Source of the DNA: Saccharicrinis aurantiacus
Lineage (GTDB): Bacteria > Bacteroidota > Bacteroidia > Bacteroidales > Marinilabiliaceae
Length of the DNA: 64,000 nt
Direction: 5' to 3'
NCBI RefSeq assembly: GCF_001660705.2
Contig: NZ_LYBV02000030.1
Coordinates: forward strand, 186,001-250,000
The notes under the pieces are model-generated. The model did no database searches and had not been told where the DNA came from. It was given only the letters and a program-made list of their open reading frames with translations. Of this stretch, positions 33,593 to 46,645 are shown piece after piece. Position 1 is the stretch's first letter. Each line of letters begins with the position of its first letter. The translations under genes were made by a program, and so were the position numbers.

Positions 33593-35563
33593 ATGAATTA
33601 TAGATTATACTTATTACTAATCGCCTTTTTATCAACCATGATAACTAGTGCCCAGAAAGAATACCACGTTTCGCCAACGGCAACAAAAAACGGGAAAGGA
33701 ACGCTTGAATCTCCATTTAATTCTTTAGAGGCGGCAAAGAGAAAAGTAACCTCAATCAATAAAAATATGAAAGAGGATATTGTGGTTTATCTGCATGGCG
33801 GAACTTATAACTTAACAAGCCCAATTATTTTTAAAGAAAAAGATTCTGGTACAAACCAACATACCATTACATACAAGGCCTATAACAAAGAAGTTCCTAA
33901 AATCAGCGGAGGGGTTCAAGTTACAGGATGGGAAAAAGTTGCGGGCAATATCTATAAGGCCAAATTAAACCGAGATAGTAAGTTGCGCACTCTGTTTGTA
34001 AACGGTAAGAGAATGCGCATGGCCGGTACAGAAGTCCCAGTGAAAGGACTAGGGCCATGGGGGAATTTTGAAGTAGAAGGAACAGAGAGCTGGGCTTTCG
34101 ATGCAGGTTCAGCTCTGGATGGAATTAAGTTTAAAACGGCAGAGGTTGCAGCATACAGGAATGCCGAAGATGTTGAGTTGGTACAATGTAATGTTTGGAC
34201 CGAGAAAATTTACTGCATTAGAGAATCAGAGCAAATTGCAGATACCACTATTCTTAAACTACAACAACCCTATGGTGCCATTGCAACAACCATGGGTTGG
34301 AATGCAAAAATAAATCACAGAATGCCTTTTGTGGTGCGTAATGCTTATGAATTATTAGATACGCCTGGCGAGTTTTATTTTAATCGAAAAACACAGACAC
34401 TTTACTATTATAGCAATGGTGAAGATATGGCTAAGGCCGAGGTAATTGTTCCTACTTCAGATGGTTTAATTCGTGTAGAAGGCACATCAATAAAGTCTCG
34501 AGTAAAAAACATCCATTTTGAGGGAATCACTTTTTCATACGACCATTGGAACTTAATGGAAATAGAAGGTTCGCATGCTTTTGCTGGAGTTCAAAGCTCG
34601 GCTATGGCCACTCAATTTATTTCAGATGGTAATTGGCATCGTACAGAATACAATTGTACCGGTATCCCGCGGGGAAGTATTGAAATTAGTAATGCCGAAA
34701 ATATTTCGTTTGAGAATAATCGCTTTGAAGGATTAAGTTCTGCCATTGCCATTAATATGGTGAATGATGTAAAAAACGGTAAGGTTAACGGAAACTGTTT
34801 TCACGATTTATTGGGAAATACTGTTAATGTCGGTCATCCGCAACATTATAAAATAGGCGATGGTCATTTATACGCTCCAGAGGAAGAAGCCATTTGTGAG
34901 AACATCAACATCACCAATAATTACATTCGCAATGTTTGCCTCGATTTCCGTCAATTAGAAGGCATAACAGCCTTTTTTGTAGCCAATGTAAAGGTAGATC
35001 ATAATGATATTGCCAGAATGCCATACGGAGCCATTACCATAGGTTGGTGGTGGGGTAATTCAGGTCTGCCAGCTTCAACAGTCGCAAAAAATAATTCCAT
35101 GAGTTTCAACAAGGCCGGAGACACACATCAAGCACTAAAAGATGGCGGTATCATTTACAGTTTGGGTGAGCAGCCAGGGAGTATTATCGAAGGGAATTAT
35201 TTGTATAGAGGACAGCGATGTATCTATCCTGATGATGGTTCTGCCTATTGGACCATAAAACGGAATGTAGTAGATAATCGTATTCCGCATAAAAAAGGTA
35301 TTTTTTGGCTACATACCTGGACCGATAAGTGTCATGATATCATAGCAACGGATAACTTTGTAAAGGATAATAATATCAAGAACAACGGTACCAACTGTCC
35401 AATTGAGAATACGGAGTCTTTTGTAAGAAGAGACTTCTCTGATGAGGCTAAAGCGATAATGAAGGCTGCCGGTATTCAAGATGATTACAAACATTTAATT
35501 CCTGCCAAAGAGCCTAAGAAGATTAGGCTTTATCCAAAGGATTTTAAAGATACCGACCACTAA
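33593..35563 (+). CDS. Right-handed parallel beta-helix protein
   Basis: 656 residues from M-N-Y-R-L-Y, with signal peptide ending near T-S-A-Q. It starts with Y-H-V-S-P-T-A...G-T-L-E-S-P-F-N-S-L-E-A-A, the usual beginning of secreted beta-helix carbohydrate enzymes, followed by an inserted domain and many short beta-helix turns containing N-I-x-I-x-N-N-x-I type coils from ~370 to 580. The fold is shared by lyases and several glycosidase families; I cannot assign one. As a member of the GH86/sulfatase operon it probably acts on a galactan oligosaccharide. A start 39 bases upstream would overlap the previous gene. Confidence 0.8.
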   Translation: MNYRLYLLLIAFLSTMITSAQKEYHVSPTATKNGKGTLESPFNSLEAAKRKVTSINKNMKEDIVVYLHGGTYNLTSPIIFKEKDSGTNQHTITYKAYNKEVPKISGGVQVTGWEKVAGNIYKAKLNRDSKLRTLFVNGKRMRMAGTEVPVKGLGPWGNFEVEGTESWAFDAGSALDGIKFKTAEVAAYRNAEDVELVQCNVWTEKIYCIRESEQIADTTILKLQQPYGAIATTMGWNAKINHRMPFVVRNAYELLDTPGEFYFNRKTQTLYYYSNGEDMAKAEVIVPTSDGLIRVEGTSIKSRVKNIHFEGITFSYDHWNLMEIEGSHAFAGVQSSAMATQFISDGNWHRTEYNCTGIPRGSIEISNAENISFENNRFEGLSSAIAINMVNDVKNGKVNGNCFHDLLGNTVNVGHPQHYKIGDGHLYAPEEEAICENINITNNYIRNVCLDFRQLEGITAFFVANVKVDHNDIARMPYGAITIGWWWGNSGLPASTVAKNNSMSFNKAGDTHQALKDGGIIYSLGEQPGSIIEGNYLYRGQRCIYPDDGSAYWTIKRNVVDNRIPHKKGIFWLHTWTDKCHDIIATDNFVKDNNIKNNGTNCPIENTESFVRRDFSDEAKAIMKAAGIQDDYKHLIPAKEPKKIRLYPKDFKDTDH

Positions 35564-35690
35564 TAAGAATATAAGGAAAAGACCACCATAATACAATAAT
35601 AATACCCCTTTATGAACGAAATAGTGAGCTTATATTTACGCAACAGAATAAAGGGAATAGTTGTTGGGCAGATAACTTTATTTAATTGTC

Positions 35691-37199
35691 ATGAGAAAAA
35701 GAAACACCATAATAATTGGGGCTACTTTAAGTTTATTTTTTGTTTTACCTGGTAGTTCACAAAATAAAACAAAGAGAAGCGAACCATTAGCAAAACCAAA
35801 TATTGTATTAATTATGGCCGATGATATTGGTCAGGGAGATATTGGAGCATACCATAAATTAAGAACAGGTCAAGAATCGGCTATTCCAACTCCTAACATT
35901 GATAAACTGGCCAATGAAGGAATGATTTTTACAGATGCACATTCGCCAGCATCATTATGTGCGCCTACTCGGTTTTCTATGATGACCGGAAATTATGCAT
36001 TTCGGAATCCTAAAGGAGTATGGGGAGTTTGGGGCGAAAGTAATGATTCTGGTGTTGACCCAAACTTTACTACAATAGCTCGTATTGCAAAGAACGGAGG
36101 TTATCAGACTTCATTTTTTGGTAAATGGGGATTAGGTGGTAATTGGAATCGTGAACCAAAAGAATATTCGGGATATGAGAAAGCGGATATGGGTCCTGAT
36201 TATTTCGGATTTGACTATTCTTTTTGGACGCCTGACGGCATACAACATCACCCGTATATGTATTTTGAAAATAGCGATTGGGTAAAAATAAAGCCTGATT
36301 CTAAGATTGTGCATATTGAGTTTGAGCAAACGCAATATTTACCAGAGTGGGGTGATCGAAAGATGGACGGCCCTGGAGATTCTAATTGGAATCCGGCTAT
36401 GGCCGGACCTAAGTTAGTTGAGAAAGCGGTTGATTATATAAACACCTTGGAAAAAACTGAAAAGCCTTTCTTTTTATACTATTGCAGTCAGGCGGTTCAT
36501 GAGCCACATACGCCGCCTGCTACATTAGGTAAAACTAAAATTAAAGGTAAAACGGATTATGCCCATGGTGATATGATTTGGGAGCTCGATGTACAGGTGG
36601 GAGAAATCATTAAAGCTTTAAAAAAGAACGGTCTGTATGAAAATACATTGTTAGTTTTTACTTCGGATAACGGGGGATTAAAAGGTGCGGCCTATGACCA
36701 TACACCGAGGCATGATGCCAGTAATGGTTGGGTGGCCGCTAAAGGATTTATTGAAGAAGGTGGGCATCGTGTTCCATTTATAGCAAGATGGCCCGGTAAG
36801 GTTAAGGCAAACAGTAGGTCAGATGTCATCATTGAAGGACATGATATGGTTGCAAGTTTAGCTTCAATTGCCGATGTTACATTGGATGGGTTAAATGTTC
36901 GAGATTCTAAAAGCTTATTGCCAATTTTAATTGATGGAGATAAGAAAGAAATACATCCATACATCATTCATCGTTCTGCAGCTAATCGAAAGTTCCGTTA
37001 TGCTATCCGAAAAGGAGATTGGAAATTGGTGATGAAAACAGATAAAAGAGACCAGTGGGAAACTCTGGAATCGATGGCTCTTTATAATTTGAAAGAATGG
37101 AAGGAAGAAAGTGATGCATATAATCAAATCCAACTGAAGAAGAATAAAAAGCGGGTGGAAGAATTGGAGTCCTTATTAAAAAATGAGCTTGTTAACTAA
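35691..37199 (+). CDS. Secreted sulfatase (S1 type, C-A-P-T-R)
   Basis: 502 residues with a signal peptide ending at S-S-Q. It has M-A-D-D-I-G (Asp44/45), the formylglycine motif C-A-P-T-R with Cys90 (Thr in place of Ser, allowed by the signature), F-G-K-W-G-L-G-G and S-D-N-G-G. It differs from the two C-T-P-S-R sulfatases and probably attacks another sulfate position. It precedes the LacZ-type GH2 gene by 23 bases, so desulfation and galactose release may be coupled. Confidence 0.9.
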   Translation: MRKRNTIIIGATLSLFFVLPGSSQNKTKRSEPLAKPNIVLIMADDIGQGDIGAYHKLRTGQESAIPTPNIDKLANEGMIFTDAHSPASLCAPTRFSMMTGNYAFRNPKGVWGVWGESNDSGVDPNFTTIARIAKNGGYQTSFFGKWGLGGNWNREPKEYSGYEKADMGPDYFGFDYSFWTPDGIQHHPYMYFENSDWVKIKPDSKIVHIEFEQTQYLPEWGDRKMDGPGDSNWNPAMAGPKLVEKAVDYINTLEKTEKPFFLYYCSQAVHEPHTPPATLGKTKIKGKTDYAHGDMIWELDVQVGEIIKALKKNGLYENTLLVFTSDNGGLKGAAYDHTPRHDASNGWVAAKGFIEEGGHRVPFIARWPGKVKANSRSDVIIEGHDMVASLASIADVTLDGLNVRDSKSLLPILIDGDKKEIHPYIIHRSAANRKFRYAIRKGDWKLVMKTDKRDQWETLESMALYNLKEWKEESDAYNQIQLKKNKKRVEELESLLKNELVN

Positions 37200-37207
37200 T
37201 GAAATAA

Positions 37208-40420
<3,213 letters not shown>

Positions 40421-40469
40421 TGAGGTAGGTGTTAGGTAATTGTTGTTAGCTATTAGGGAGTAAATAAAT

Positions 40470-40512
40470 GCGTTATTGCTACGCAGGAAGCAATCTCAAA
40501 GCGAGATGTAAA
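40470..40512 (+). repeat. GGAAGCAATCTCAA repeat, copy 1
   Basis: GCGTTATTGCTACGCAGGAAG followed by CAATCTCAAAGCGAGATGTAAA matches, with a few changes, a second copy at about 40710-40753. Confidence 0.65.
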
Positions 40513-40551
40513 CGCTTTAAATTATAGATTAACTAGGAATACATAAATAAA

Positions 40552-40580
40552 CAAAGCCGCATTTTATAAGTGCGGCTTTG
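40552..40580 (+). terminator. GCCGCA hairpin 1
   Basis: A perfect 10-bp stem CAAAGCCGCA/TGCGGCTTTG, 132 bases after the LacZ-type GH2 stop. It is the first of three near-identical hairpins in 1.6 kb. Confidence 0.7.
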
Positions 40581-40648
40581 TGGTTTATAAATGATTTTTT
40601 TTAACCCTGCTGATAAGAAGTAGTTTGAGTGCTTTACTTGGCGCCTTT

Positions 40649-40735
40649 AGATTCCTTCGTTCCTCGGAATGATGAGGTGCAAAAAGTACATTATTGCTAT
40701 ACGATATTGCGTCATTGCGACGAAGGAAGCAATCT
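40649..40735. repeat. Imperfect inverted-repeat element (MITE/REP-like)
   Basis: Left arm AGATTCCTTCGTTCCTCGGA at 40649 and right arm GACGAAGGAAGCAATCT ending at 40735 are inverted repeats (about 19 of 24 match) around a 39-base centre. From general knowledge, similar 'cattgcgacgaaggaagcaatctc' elements are dispersed in many bacterial genomes. No coding content. Confidence 0.65.
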
Positions 40736-40990
40736 CAAGGCGAGCTGTAAATCATCTTTATACTACAAGCTAACGCGAGTTTGTAACTCGTGCTTCTAGC
40801 ACATAAGTCTTGCAGTATCTAAAACACATGAGTTTTGTGCTACCTTAGCAAAGATAATAATATACATAATAACCAAGTATAGCAGTGCAATAAGAATGCT
40901 AACGAATTTAGGTTATTAGATTTAAAAAAAACTATAGTCACGCGCTAAAAGCTCCGCTACGGGACAAAATACTTATTAATTAGTGATAAA

Positions 40991-41437
40991 ATGAGAATAC
41001 ATGTTCGATTAAAAAATGTTAACAAGATGAGAAGGGATGAACTTATGCAAGCCTTAAAAGAACAATTTATAAGTAATAACATGATGTTCACTATTAAAAA
41101 TAAAGGAGTCATTAAGTTTAGATTTAAATCAAAAGGAACTCGTTCTTTTAGTTTAAGACGTGGTGAAATTAAGCAAATTAAAATTACGCCTGAATTTATT
41201 ATATTTGAAATTAAAGATAGTGTAATTATGTTGAGAGCATTGATCTTGGCTATTGTTTTATCAATAATAGGTCTCACCTTGTTATATAATCTTAACCCAG
41301 TCATTTCTGTGATTTTAGCGACAGGGTTATCAATAACTAGCTACATCTTATCATATATATATCATAAAATAAAATATTATAATCAATATAATTCCTTAGT
41401 TAAGGAAGGTTCGTCCCCCGCTCACCATAACAACTAA
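40991..41437 (+). CDS. Small membrane protein within a repeat-rich patch
   Basis: 148 residues. The first ~75 are basic and soluble (V-R-L-K-N-V near the start). Two transmembrane helices follow near residues 78-97 and 101-122, then a short polar tail. No family recognised. The last codons (S-P-A-H-H-N-N) and stop lie inside a 125-bp sequence that recurs 619 bases downstream, so the present C-terminus may have been created by the duplicated sequence. It could be a small accessory-region gene such as an immunity or toxin-like membrane protein, but nothing proves that. Confidence 0.55.
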   Translation: MRIHVRLKNVNKMRRDELMQALKEQFISNNMMFTIKNKGVIKFRFKSKGTRSFSLRRGEIKQIKITPEFIIFEIKDSVIMLRALILAIVLSIIGLTLLYNLNPVISVILATGLSITSYILSYIYHKIKYYNQYNSLVKEGSSPAHHNN

Positions 41438-41546
41438 ACAATGTAAATCGTTCGGCGTATGCCTCTGGCTACGCCGCATAATACATAAGGCTTTTAGCTT
41501 GTAAACAAAAAAGCCGCATTTTAAAAGTGCGGCTTTTGTTTTAAAC
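41421..41546 (+). repeat. 125-bp direct repeat, copy A
   Basis: Begins CTCACCATAACAACTAAACA, includes CTTTCGGCG-like and GCCTCTGGCTA segments and ends with the GCCGCA hairpin. It matches copy B at 42040-42163 with about 80-85% identity by eye. Confidence 0.75.
41507..41540 (+). terminator. GCCGCA hairpin 2
   Basis: AAAAGCCGCA / TGCGGCTTTT with a T-rich tail, 70 bases after the small membrane protein gene and inside direct repeat copy A. Confidence 0.7.
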
Positions 41547-41592
41547 TCTCTCACAAGCCTTGTTAGTAGTAAAAAAACATAGGAGAACACCT

Positions 41593-41955
41593 TGCAACAT
41601 ACTTTTGAATATAGGTTTTGCACTTCGCAATACTTGCGAGGTCCATTTTGAACGTTCTTAAGTTACTCGCAACACTTGTTAAATGATCTTCTAAGGTTCA
41701 AAAGTAGCTAGCAACACTTGCAACATACTTTTGAATGTAGGTTTTGTATTTCGCAATACTTGCGAGGTCTATTTTGAACGTTCTTAAGTTACTCGCAACA
41801 CTTGTTAAATGATTTTCTAAGGTTCAAAAGTAGCTAGCAACACCTGCAAGGTGCCTATTAAACATTGGCTTTGGTACTTGCAAGGCTTGCGAGCTCCTTA
41901 GGCAACGTTCTTACAGGTGGTTTCAAGCATTGCGAAGTGCTTGTGCTTTTAAGAG
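41593..41955. repeat. ~126-bp tandem repeats (2 full copies plus degenerate third)
   Basis: Copy 1 is at 41593-41719, copy 2 at 41720-41844, nearly identical, each starting TGCAACATACTTTTGAAT. Each contains the palindromes CGCAA-TAC-TTGCG (one base shorter in copy 2) and GAACGTTC. A third, strongly diverged copy follows to about 41955, retaining CTTGCGAG and AACGTTCTTA landmarks. No convincing gene on either strand. Confidence 0.8.
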
Positions 41956-42039
41956 TAATATACTAGTCATATAAGTTACCTACCTATGCCACAAACATTG
42001 AGTAGCATTAACAAGCTGCAAACTCTCTCGTCTAGATCA

Positions 42040-42163
42040 CTCACCGTAACAACTAAACAATGTAAATCTTTCGGCGCATGCCTCTGGCTAAGTCGCCTAA
42101 TAAATAAGGTCTCTGGCGTGTAAACAAGAAAGCCGCACTTAATAAATGCGGCTTTTATTTTAT
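42040..42163 (+). repeat. 125-bp direct repeat, copy B
   Basis: Begins CTCACCGTAACAACTAAACA and ends in the third GCCGCA hairpin; counterpart of copy A. The two copies bracket the tandem-repeat block, as expected from a segmental duplication or from excision of an intervening gene. Confidence 0.75.
42129..42158. terminator. GCCGCA hairpin 3 (bidirectional)
   Basis: AAAGCCGCA/TGCGGCTTT stem followed by TTATTTTA; on the minus strand it lies 37 bases after the carbonic anhydrase stop and can end that gene. Confidence 0.7.
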
Positions 42164-42194
42164 GATTGGCAAGATACCTTGCTTTTGTTTAAAG

Positions 42195-42998
42195 TTACAG
42201 GTCAGCTAACTCACCAATTTTTCTATCATATAAAGGTTGTACAGGTCTGTTATTATGGTCTGGCATTACTTTGTGCAAAGCTTCAAGCTGTTCGTGTGTG
42301 GCTTGCATATGTGTTTTTCTAACAAACCAGTTTACACCTTCAGTACAAGGAGGTGTGGTTAACGAACCTTCATAAACATAAAAGTCATCATGTTCTGAAA
42401 AGGCACTTTGTGCACAAATACTTTCAGTAACCGTAGTGGTTTCTCCTTCTTTGGCAGGAATATGATGCGTAAGTCTTTCTATAAAATCATTCGGCTCGCC
42501 TTCTTCAATAAATACCCCTAGTACTGAGATATGCCCGTCTTCAGATACATGTACAAAGTGCGCTTCACCGGCTAACTCTTTACCATCAATAGTATGCTCA
42601 CTTGGAAAATGGAAATGAAATTGTTTTAAAATAAAATCTTTGCCATTCACATTCAGCATGTTCTTTTGAGCATCGTTAAAGTTAACCTGTATTGAATGAC
42701 CATTATTTACAAAATCAACACCTGAAACATAACTGTAATTTTGGTGTATTTCTATATCGGTAGATGTAGATAAGTCGGATGAAATATCGATTGGCGATTG
42801 GTGGTGCCCCTTACATTCTGAGTAAGCCGGGCATAATTTATCCCACTGCTCAGGGCCTTCATCCCCTTCGTATCCCCAATGGGCAAGTTCTGTGTCATCA
42901 TGTTTCTCATGTGTTGTACATGACTTTTTACCAGAGTTGCTGCACGCAAATGTCAATGATAATAGCATAGCGGCTATTATAGATTGAATAGGTTTCAT
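42195..42998 (-). CDS. Alpha-type carbonic anhydrase lipoprotein
   Basis: 267 residues from M-K-P-I-Q-S (a start 27 bases earlier is less likely). Lipobox T-F-A-C gives Cys19. Alpha-CA hallmarks follow in order: H-W-G-Y-E-G, Q-S-P-I-D-I, the zinc ligands in Q-F-H-F-H-F-P-S-E-H and E-A-H-F-V-H, and S-L-T-T-P-P-C-T-E-G-V. It should interconvert CO2 and bicarbonate in the periplasm or at the cell surface. It stands alone, between the repeat-rich patch and the next sulfatase. TACATTTG at 43023-43030 (minus strand) is a plausible -7 element. Confidence 0.92.
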   Translation of the reverse strand: MKPIQSIIAAMLLSLTFACSNSGKKSCTTHEKHDDTELAHWGYEGDEGPEQWDKLCPAYSECKGHHQSPIDISSDLSTSTDIEIHQNYSYVSGVDFVNNGHSIQVNFNDAQKNMLNVNGKDFILKQFHFHFPSEHTIDGKELAGEAHFVHVSEDGHISVLGVFIEEGEPNDFIERLTHHIPAKEGETTTVTESICAQSAFSEHDDFYVYEGSLTTPPCTEGVNWFVRKTHMQATHEQLEALHKVMPDHNNRPVQPLYDRKIGELADL

Positions 42999-43107
42999 CT
43001 TAATATGTTTATTTGTGAGCCGCAAATGTAATTTTTATGTGTTTTAAAGAAATTAAAAATCTGTTAAAATAAGTAATAGTAATTAATATATATAGCTTCT
43101 AAATAAG

Positions 43108-43353
43108 GTGGCTTATTGTAATAAATACCATTTTTTAACTGCTGAGTGGTATGTTTCAGGGGGTATATTATACTATTTATTGTGTTTTGCATTTGGCTTT
43201 CTCGATGCGTTTCAGGGTCGTACTTTTAAAGGTAATTACACTTCGCGTATGATCAATTTTATTGCTGCCGATAAGGATCGGAGATTAAATAACGTATTTA
43301 GCAAACTAGGCATTGGGATTTCAGATATCTGCCATAGACAAAAGAGAGTTTGA
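43108..43353 (+). pseudogene. Unrecognised ORF fragment
   Basis: An 81-codon frame opened by GTG with one hydrophobic segment (about residues 17-31) followed by a charged stretch (N-F-I-A-A-D-K-D-R-R-L-N-N). No family, no good start region and no partner. It may be a remnant of a larger membrane protein gene. Listed because it is the only coding-like content of the ~490-base gap. Confidence 0.25.
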
Positions 43354-43394
43354 GAAGATAAAAGTGTACTGAGATCCGTTTGTTTTACTCAAAA

Positions 43395-43440
43395 AAAAAG
43401 TAGCAATTCAGAAGATTCACTCTCTGATTTGCTACTTTTT
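43395..43440. terminator. Strong hairpin terminator
   Basis: AAAAAGTAGCAATTCAGA pairs with TCTGATTTGCTACTTTTT (one mismatch). A-run and T-run flanks suit both strands; it lies 45 bases after the stop of the minus-strand sulfatase. Confidence 0.8.
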
Positions 43441-43485
43441 CACTAATCTATATAGTTGTGTTATATTTTACTCAAATAGATACGC

Positions 43486-45129
43486 TTACATGTCATTCCA
43501 ATGCGCATCGATAATCTCTTTTAGTTGCGGGTAGTTGTTGTCCTCCTCGTTGAGTTCTTTTCTTTTCGCAGTCAACTGTTGTTTAAGTTCTTTGATAATT
43601 GGACCATATTCAGGGTTATTGTATCTGTTATCCATTTCGTTAGGGTCCGATTTTAAATCGTAAAACTCCCATGCAACAGGTGTTTTTATTGCCGGTACGG
43701 GCCTTTTCTTTTTGCCTTCAGCTTGCCAATTGGCAAATCTTGAATCGTAATTAGCGCCATAAAACATAATCAACTTATAGTCTTTTGTTCTGATTCCGAA
43801 ATGCGCTGGGTTATTATGTCTGTGTGCCATGTGCATCCAATACCTGTAATAAGTGGCTTGTTGCCATCCATCAGGTTCTTCACCTGTTTCAAGTATGTGA
43901 GCAAAGCTATGTCCTTGCATATATTCAGGAGTCTCAGCTCCAGCCAACTCTAGGATAGTTGGTGCATAATCCGCGTTGTTTACTATCGCATTTGTTCTGC
44001 TTCCGGCTTCTATTTTTTTAGGGTAGCGAACCATAAATGGCATGCGCATGGCTTCTTCATACATCCACCTTTTGTCAATGTAATCGTGTTCGCCAAGCAT
44101 AAAGCCTTGGTCTCCTGTGTATACAATAATGGTATTGTCCATTAAGCCTTCTTTTTCAAGGTAGTCGAAAATACGTTTCACATTATCATCTACTCCTTTT
44201 ACGCAACGTAGGTATCTTTTTAAATACTCTTGATAAGCTAATTTTTTGTATTCATTTTCAGGTAAGCTTTGATCAATATCCATATGCATACCCATGTTAC
44301 GTATTACATTTCTGTGACCAACAGATGAACCAATAGTATCTATTAAACTGTTGTTGTAACCTCTGGTTGCTACCGATCCATTATTTTGGTTATCATATAA
44401 ACTGGCAGGTTCAGGAATCTCAACATCCTCGAGATAATTTGAATAGCGTGGTGCAAATTCAAACATATCATGCGGTGCTTTAAAATGATGTAAAAGCATA
44501 AATGGCTTGCTTTTATCCCTCTTGTTCTGTAACCAATTGAGTGAGGCATCTGTTACAATATCAGACGAATGACCCTCGTATCTTTTACCTGCGAACGTAC
44601 CTTTTGCACGATGAACCTTATAATTATATACTGAGTCGGTGCTACCTTTTTCGTACATAACCGGGTTAAAATATTCGCCTTGGTTGTAAAATACCTTATA
44701 ATAATCAAAAGCATTCGGCTGATCTTTCAAATGCCATTTGCCAATTACCGCAGTTTCGTATCCTATTTTTTGCATTTCTTGCGGTAGATATTGCTTGCTG
44801 GCAGGTAGGTGTCCGTCTAAATCTAATACCCCGTTAGCCTGACTATATTGCCCTGTAATGATTGTTGCTCTCGATGGTGTACATATGGCATTTGTGCAGA
44901 AGGCATTTTCAAATAACATACCTTCGTTTGCAATTCTATCAATATTTGGTGTAGGATTTAGTTTTGCCAAGCGACTACCATATGCACCAATGGCCTGAGA
45001 TGTATGATCATCAGACATGATGAATAAAATATTTGGCTTTTTAGGAGTCCCTATTTTTTTCACCTTTCCATTACACGCTGTTATTATAGCTATCAGAAGT
45101 ATAATTAGTGCTAATTGTGTGTTTTTCAT
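43486..45129 (-). CDS. Sulfatase lipoprotein (S1 type)
   Basis: 547 residues with lipobox I-T-A-C (Cys19), so it is probably membrane-anchored. Metal-binding S-D-D-H at 39-42, formylglycine motif C-T-P-S-R with Cys83, I-G-K-W-H-L and G-D-Q-G-F-M-L-G-E-H-D. It parallels the soluble sulfatase at 32002 along its whole length (same I-G-A-Y-G, G-V-L-D-L-D and A-P-H-x-F segments), indicating paralogues with different cellular placement. It is transcribed with the sulfatase upstream (62-base gap). Confidence 0.92.
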   Translation of the reverse strand: MKNTQLALIILLIAIITACNGKVKKIGTPKKPNILFIMSDDHTSQAIGAYGSRLAKLNPTPNIDRIANEGMLFENAFCTNAICTPSRATIITGQYSQANGVLDLDGHLPASKQYLPQEMQKIGYETAVIGKWHLKDQPNAFDYYKVFYNQGEYFNPVMYEKGSTDSVYNYKVHRAKGTFAGKRYEGHSSDIVTDASLNWLQNKRDKSKPFMLLHHFKAPHDMFEFAPRYSNYLEDVEIPEPASLYDNQNNGSVATRGYNNSLIDTIGSSVGHRNVIRNMGMHMDIDQSLPENEYKKLAYQEYLKRYLRCVKGVDDNVKRIFDYLEKEGLMDNTIIVYTGDQGFMLGEHDYIDKRWMYEEAMRMPFMVRYPKKIEAGSRTNAIVNNADYAPTILELAGAETPEYMQGHSFAHILETGEEPDGWQQATYYRYWMHMAHRHNNPAHFGIRTKDYKLIMFYGANYDSRFANWQAEGKKKRPVPAIKTPVAWEFYDLKSDPNEMDNRYNNPEYGPIIKELKQQLTAKRKELNEEDNNYPQLKEIIDAHWNDM

Positions 45130-45190
45130 ATTGTTTTTTAGTTTGTTTCTTCGAATTATTGTTAAAGACTATTATGTCTTTGTATCGCCT

Positions 45191-46645
45191 TTATTCGTGT
45201 TTTTGCTTTTTAACTTTTTGAGCATTTTTAGGTAAAGCACCTTCATAAAACTGATCTCTCTTTTTATGATAGTCTTTATAACCAAGCATATTACATGGAA
45301 TATTATTTTTGTTCCACTCAGTCCAACTTTTGTAAAGTACCTCTGCACGTTCGGGGTGCTTGCTCATTAAATCTTTAGCTTCACTAGCATCATCTGGTAA
45401 ATAATATAATTCAGGTTTATTGCTGTCTTTGTCATTTACACTTTTCATTTTATCAGATGCTAATATGGCCCAATTTTTTCCATTGCCGCCACGCCAATAA
45501 ATGAACTGATGCGGAGCACCTTTATCTTTACCTGAGGCAAATGGGATTAAATCAACGCCTTCCATTTGAGGAGACGTGTTGGCATTAGCACCTGCAACAG
45601 CAACGGCAGTTCGTGCAATATCAAGTGAGTTTACAGGGTATTCAATTACCGTATTGGCTGGTATTTGTGCGGGCCAAGATGCGATAAATGGTACATGTAC
45701 CCCGCCATCGTAAAAGTTGCCTTTTCCTCCTCTGAAAGGTTTGTTGCTTGACCCATTTCCTTTAGTTGGCTGCTTAGTAGAGCCTATTGGGCCGCCATTA
45801 TCACTTAAAAAGAAAACCAAGGTATTCTCGTAAATATCGTTCTTCTTTAGTGCGTTCATTACCTCGCCAATACCGCGGTCCATAACATCAATCATAGCGG
45901 CATATACTTGGCGTTTTTTATTTTTAATGTGTGCGTAACTTTCAATATCTTCTTTAGGGGCTTGCAATGGCATGTGTGGGGCATTGTAAGCTACGTACAA
46001 AAAGAATGGGTTGTTTTTATTTTCGTTTACAAAGTTTACTGCATCGTGACTTAAGGCTGTGGTTAAATATCCTTCGAAGTCAGCAGGTCGTTTATTACGA
46101 ACCAATCCTTGTAAATATGCTTCCCATACGGGTTTTGTCATGTCTATTCTGAAATAGTCATGACCACCACCTAGAAAACCATAAAAATAATCGAAGCCTC
46201 TGTTATTCGGATGAAAATCTTCAGCAGCACCTAAGTGCCATTTTCCTATGGCGCCAGTTTTATAGCCTACTTCTTGTAAACGCTCAGGGAATAATTTTTC
46301 ACTCTTGCTTATTCCTAAATTAGGGTTAGCCGGGTCATAAGCCGGATTTGTTTCGAAGCCAAAACGATAAGGGTAACGTCCCGAAAGTAATGCGGCTCTA
46401 CTTGGTGCACAAAACGAATGGTTTGCGTAGCCATGAGTGAATATTGCTCCTGAAGCTGCTATTTTATCAAGGTTAGGAGTAAGTATATCTGTTGCTCCTG
46501 TAAATCCTGCATCTTGATATCCCATATCATCAGCCATAAAAATAATGATGTTGGGTTTGCTTGCTGTGTTTTGTGCATTACAATAAACAGAGCTTATAGC
46601 AAGAAAAGATAGCAAGGAAATCAATGAGCGTTTTAGTAATTCCAT
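45191..46645 (-). CDS. Secreted sulfatase (S1 type, C-A-P-S-R)
   Basis: 484 residues with a signal peptide ending near C-N-A-Q. M-A-D-D-M-G (Asp39/40), C-A-P-S-R with Cys79, I-G-K-W-H-L-G and L-S-D-N-G-G-P are all present. It is a different type from its operon partner; it resembles arylsulfatase A/GalNAc-6-sulfatase-like enzymes that attack galactose or GalNAc sulfates, though this is only a motif-level judgement. Both genes run opposite to the main CAZyme block. Confidence 0.9.
   Translation of the reverse strand: MELLKRSLISLLSFLAISSVYCNAQNTASKPNIIIFMADDMGYQDAGFTGATDILTPNLDKIAASGAIFTHGYANHSFCAPSRAALLSGRYPYRFGFETNPAYDPANPNLGISKSEKLFPERLQEVGYKTGAIGKWHLGAAEDFHPNNRGFDYFYGFLGGGHDYFRIDMTKPVWEAYLQGLVRNKRPADFEGYLTTALSHDAVNFVNENKNNPFFLYVAYNAPHMPLQAPKEDIESYAHIKNKKRQVYAAMIDVMDRGIGEVMNALKKNDIYENTLVFFLSDNGGPIGSTKQPTKGNGSSNKPFRGGKGNFYDGGVHVPFIASWPAQIPANTVIEYPVNSLDIARTAVAVAGANANTSPQMEGVDLIPFASGKDKGAPHQFIYWRGGNGKNWAILASDKMKSVNDKDSNKPELYYLPDDASEAKDLMSKHPERAEVLYKSWTEWNKNNIPCNMLGYKDYHKKRDQFYEGALPKNAQKVKKQKHE

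Noticed and set aside
41593-41844. Possible CRISPR-like array
   Set aside because: The unit is about 126 bp with no spacer/repeat alternation and no cas genes nearby.
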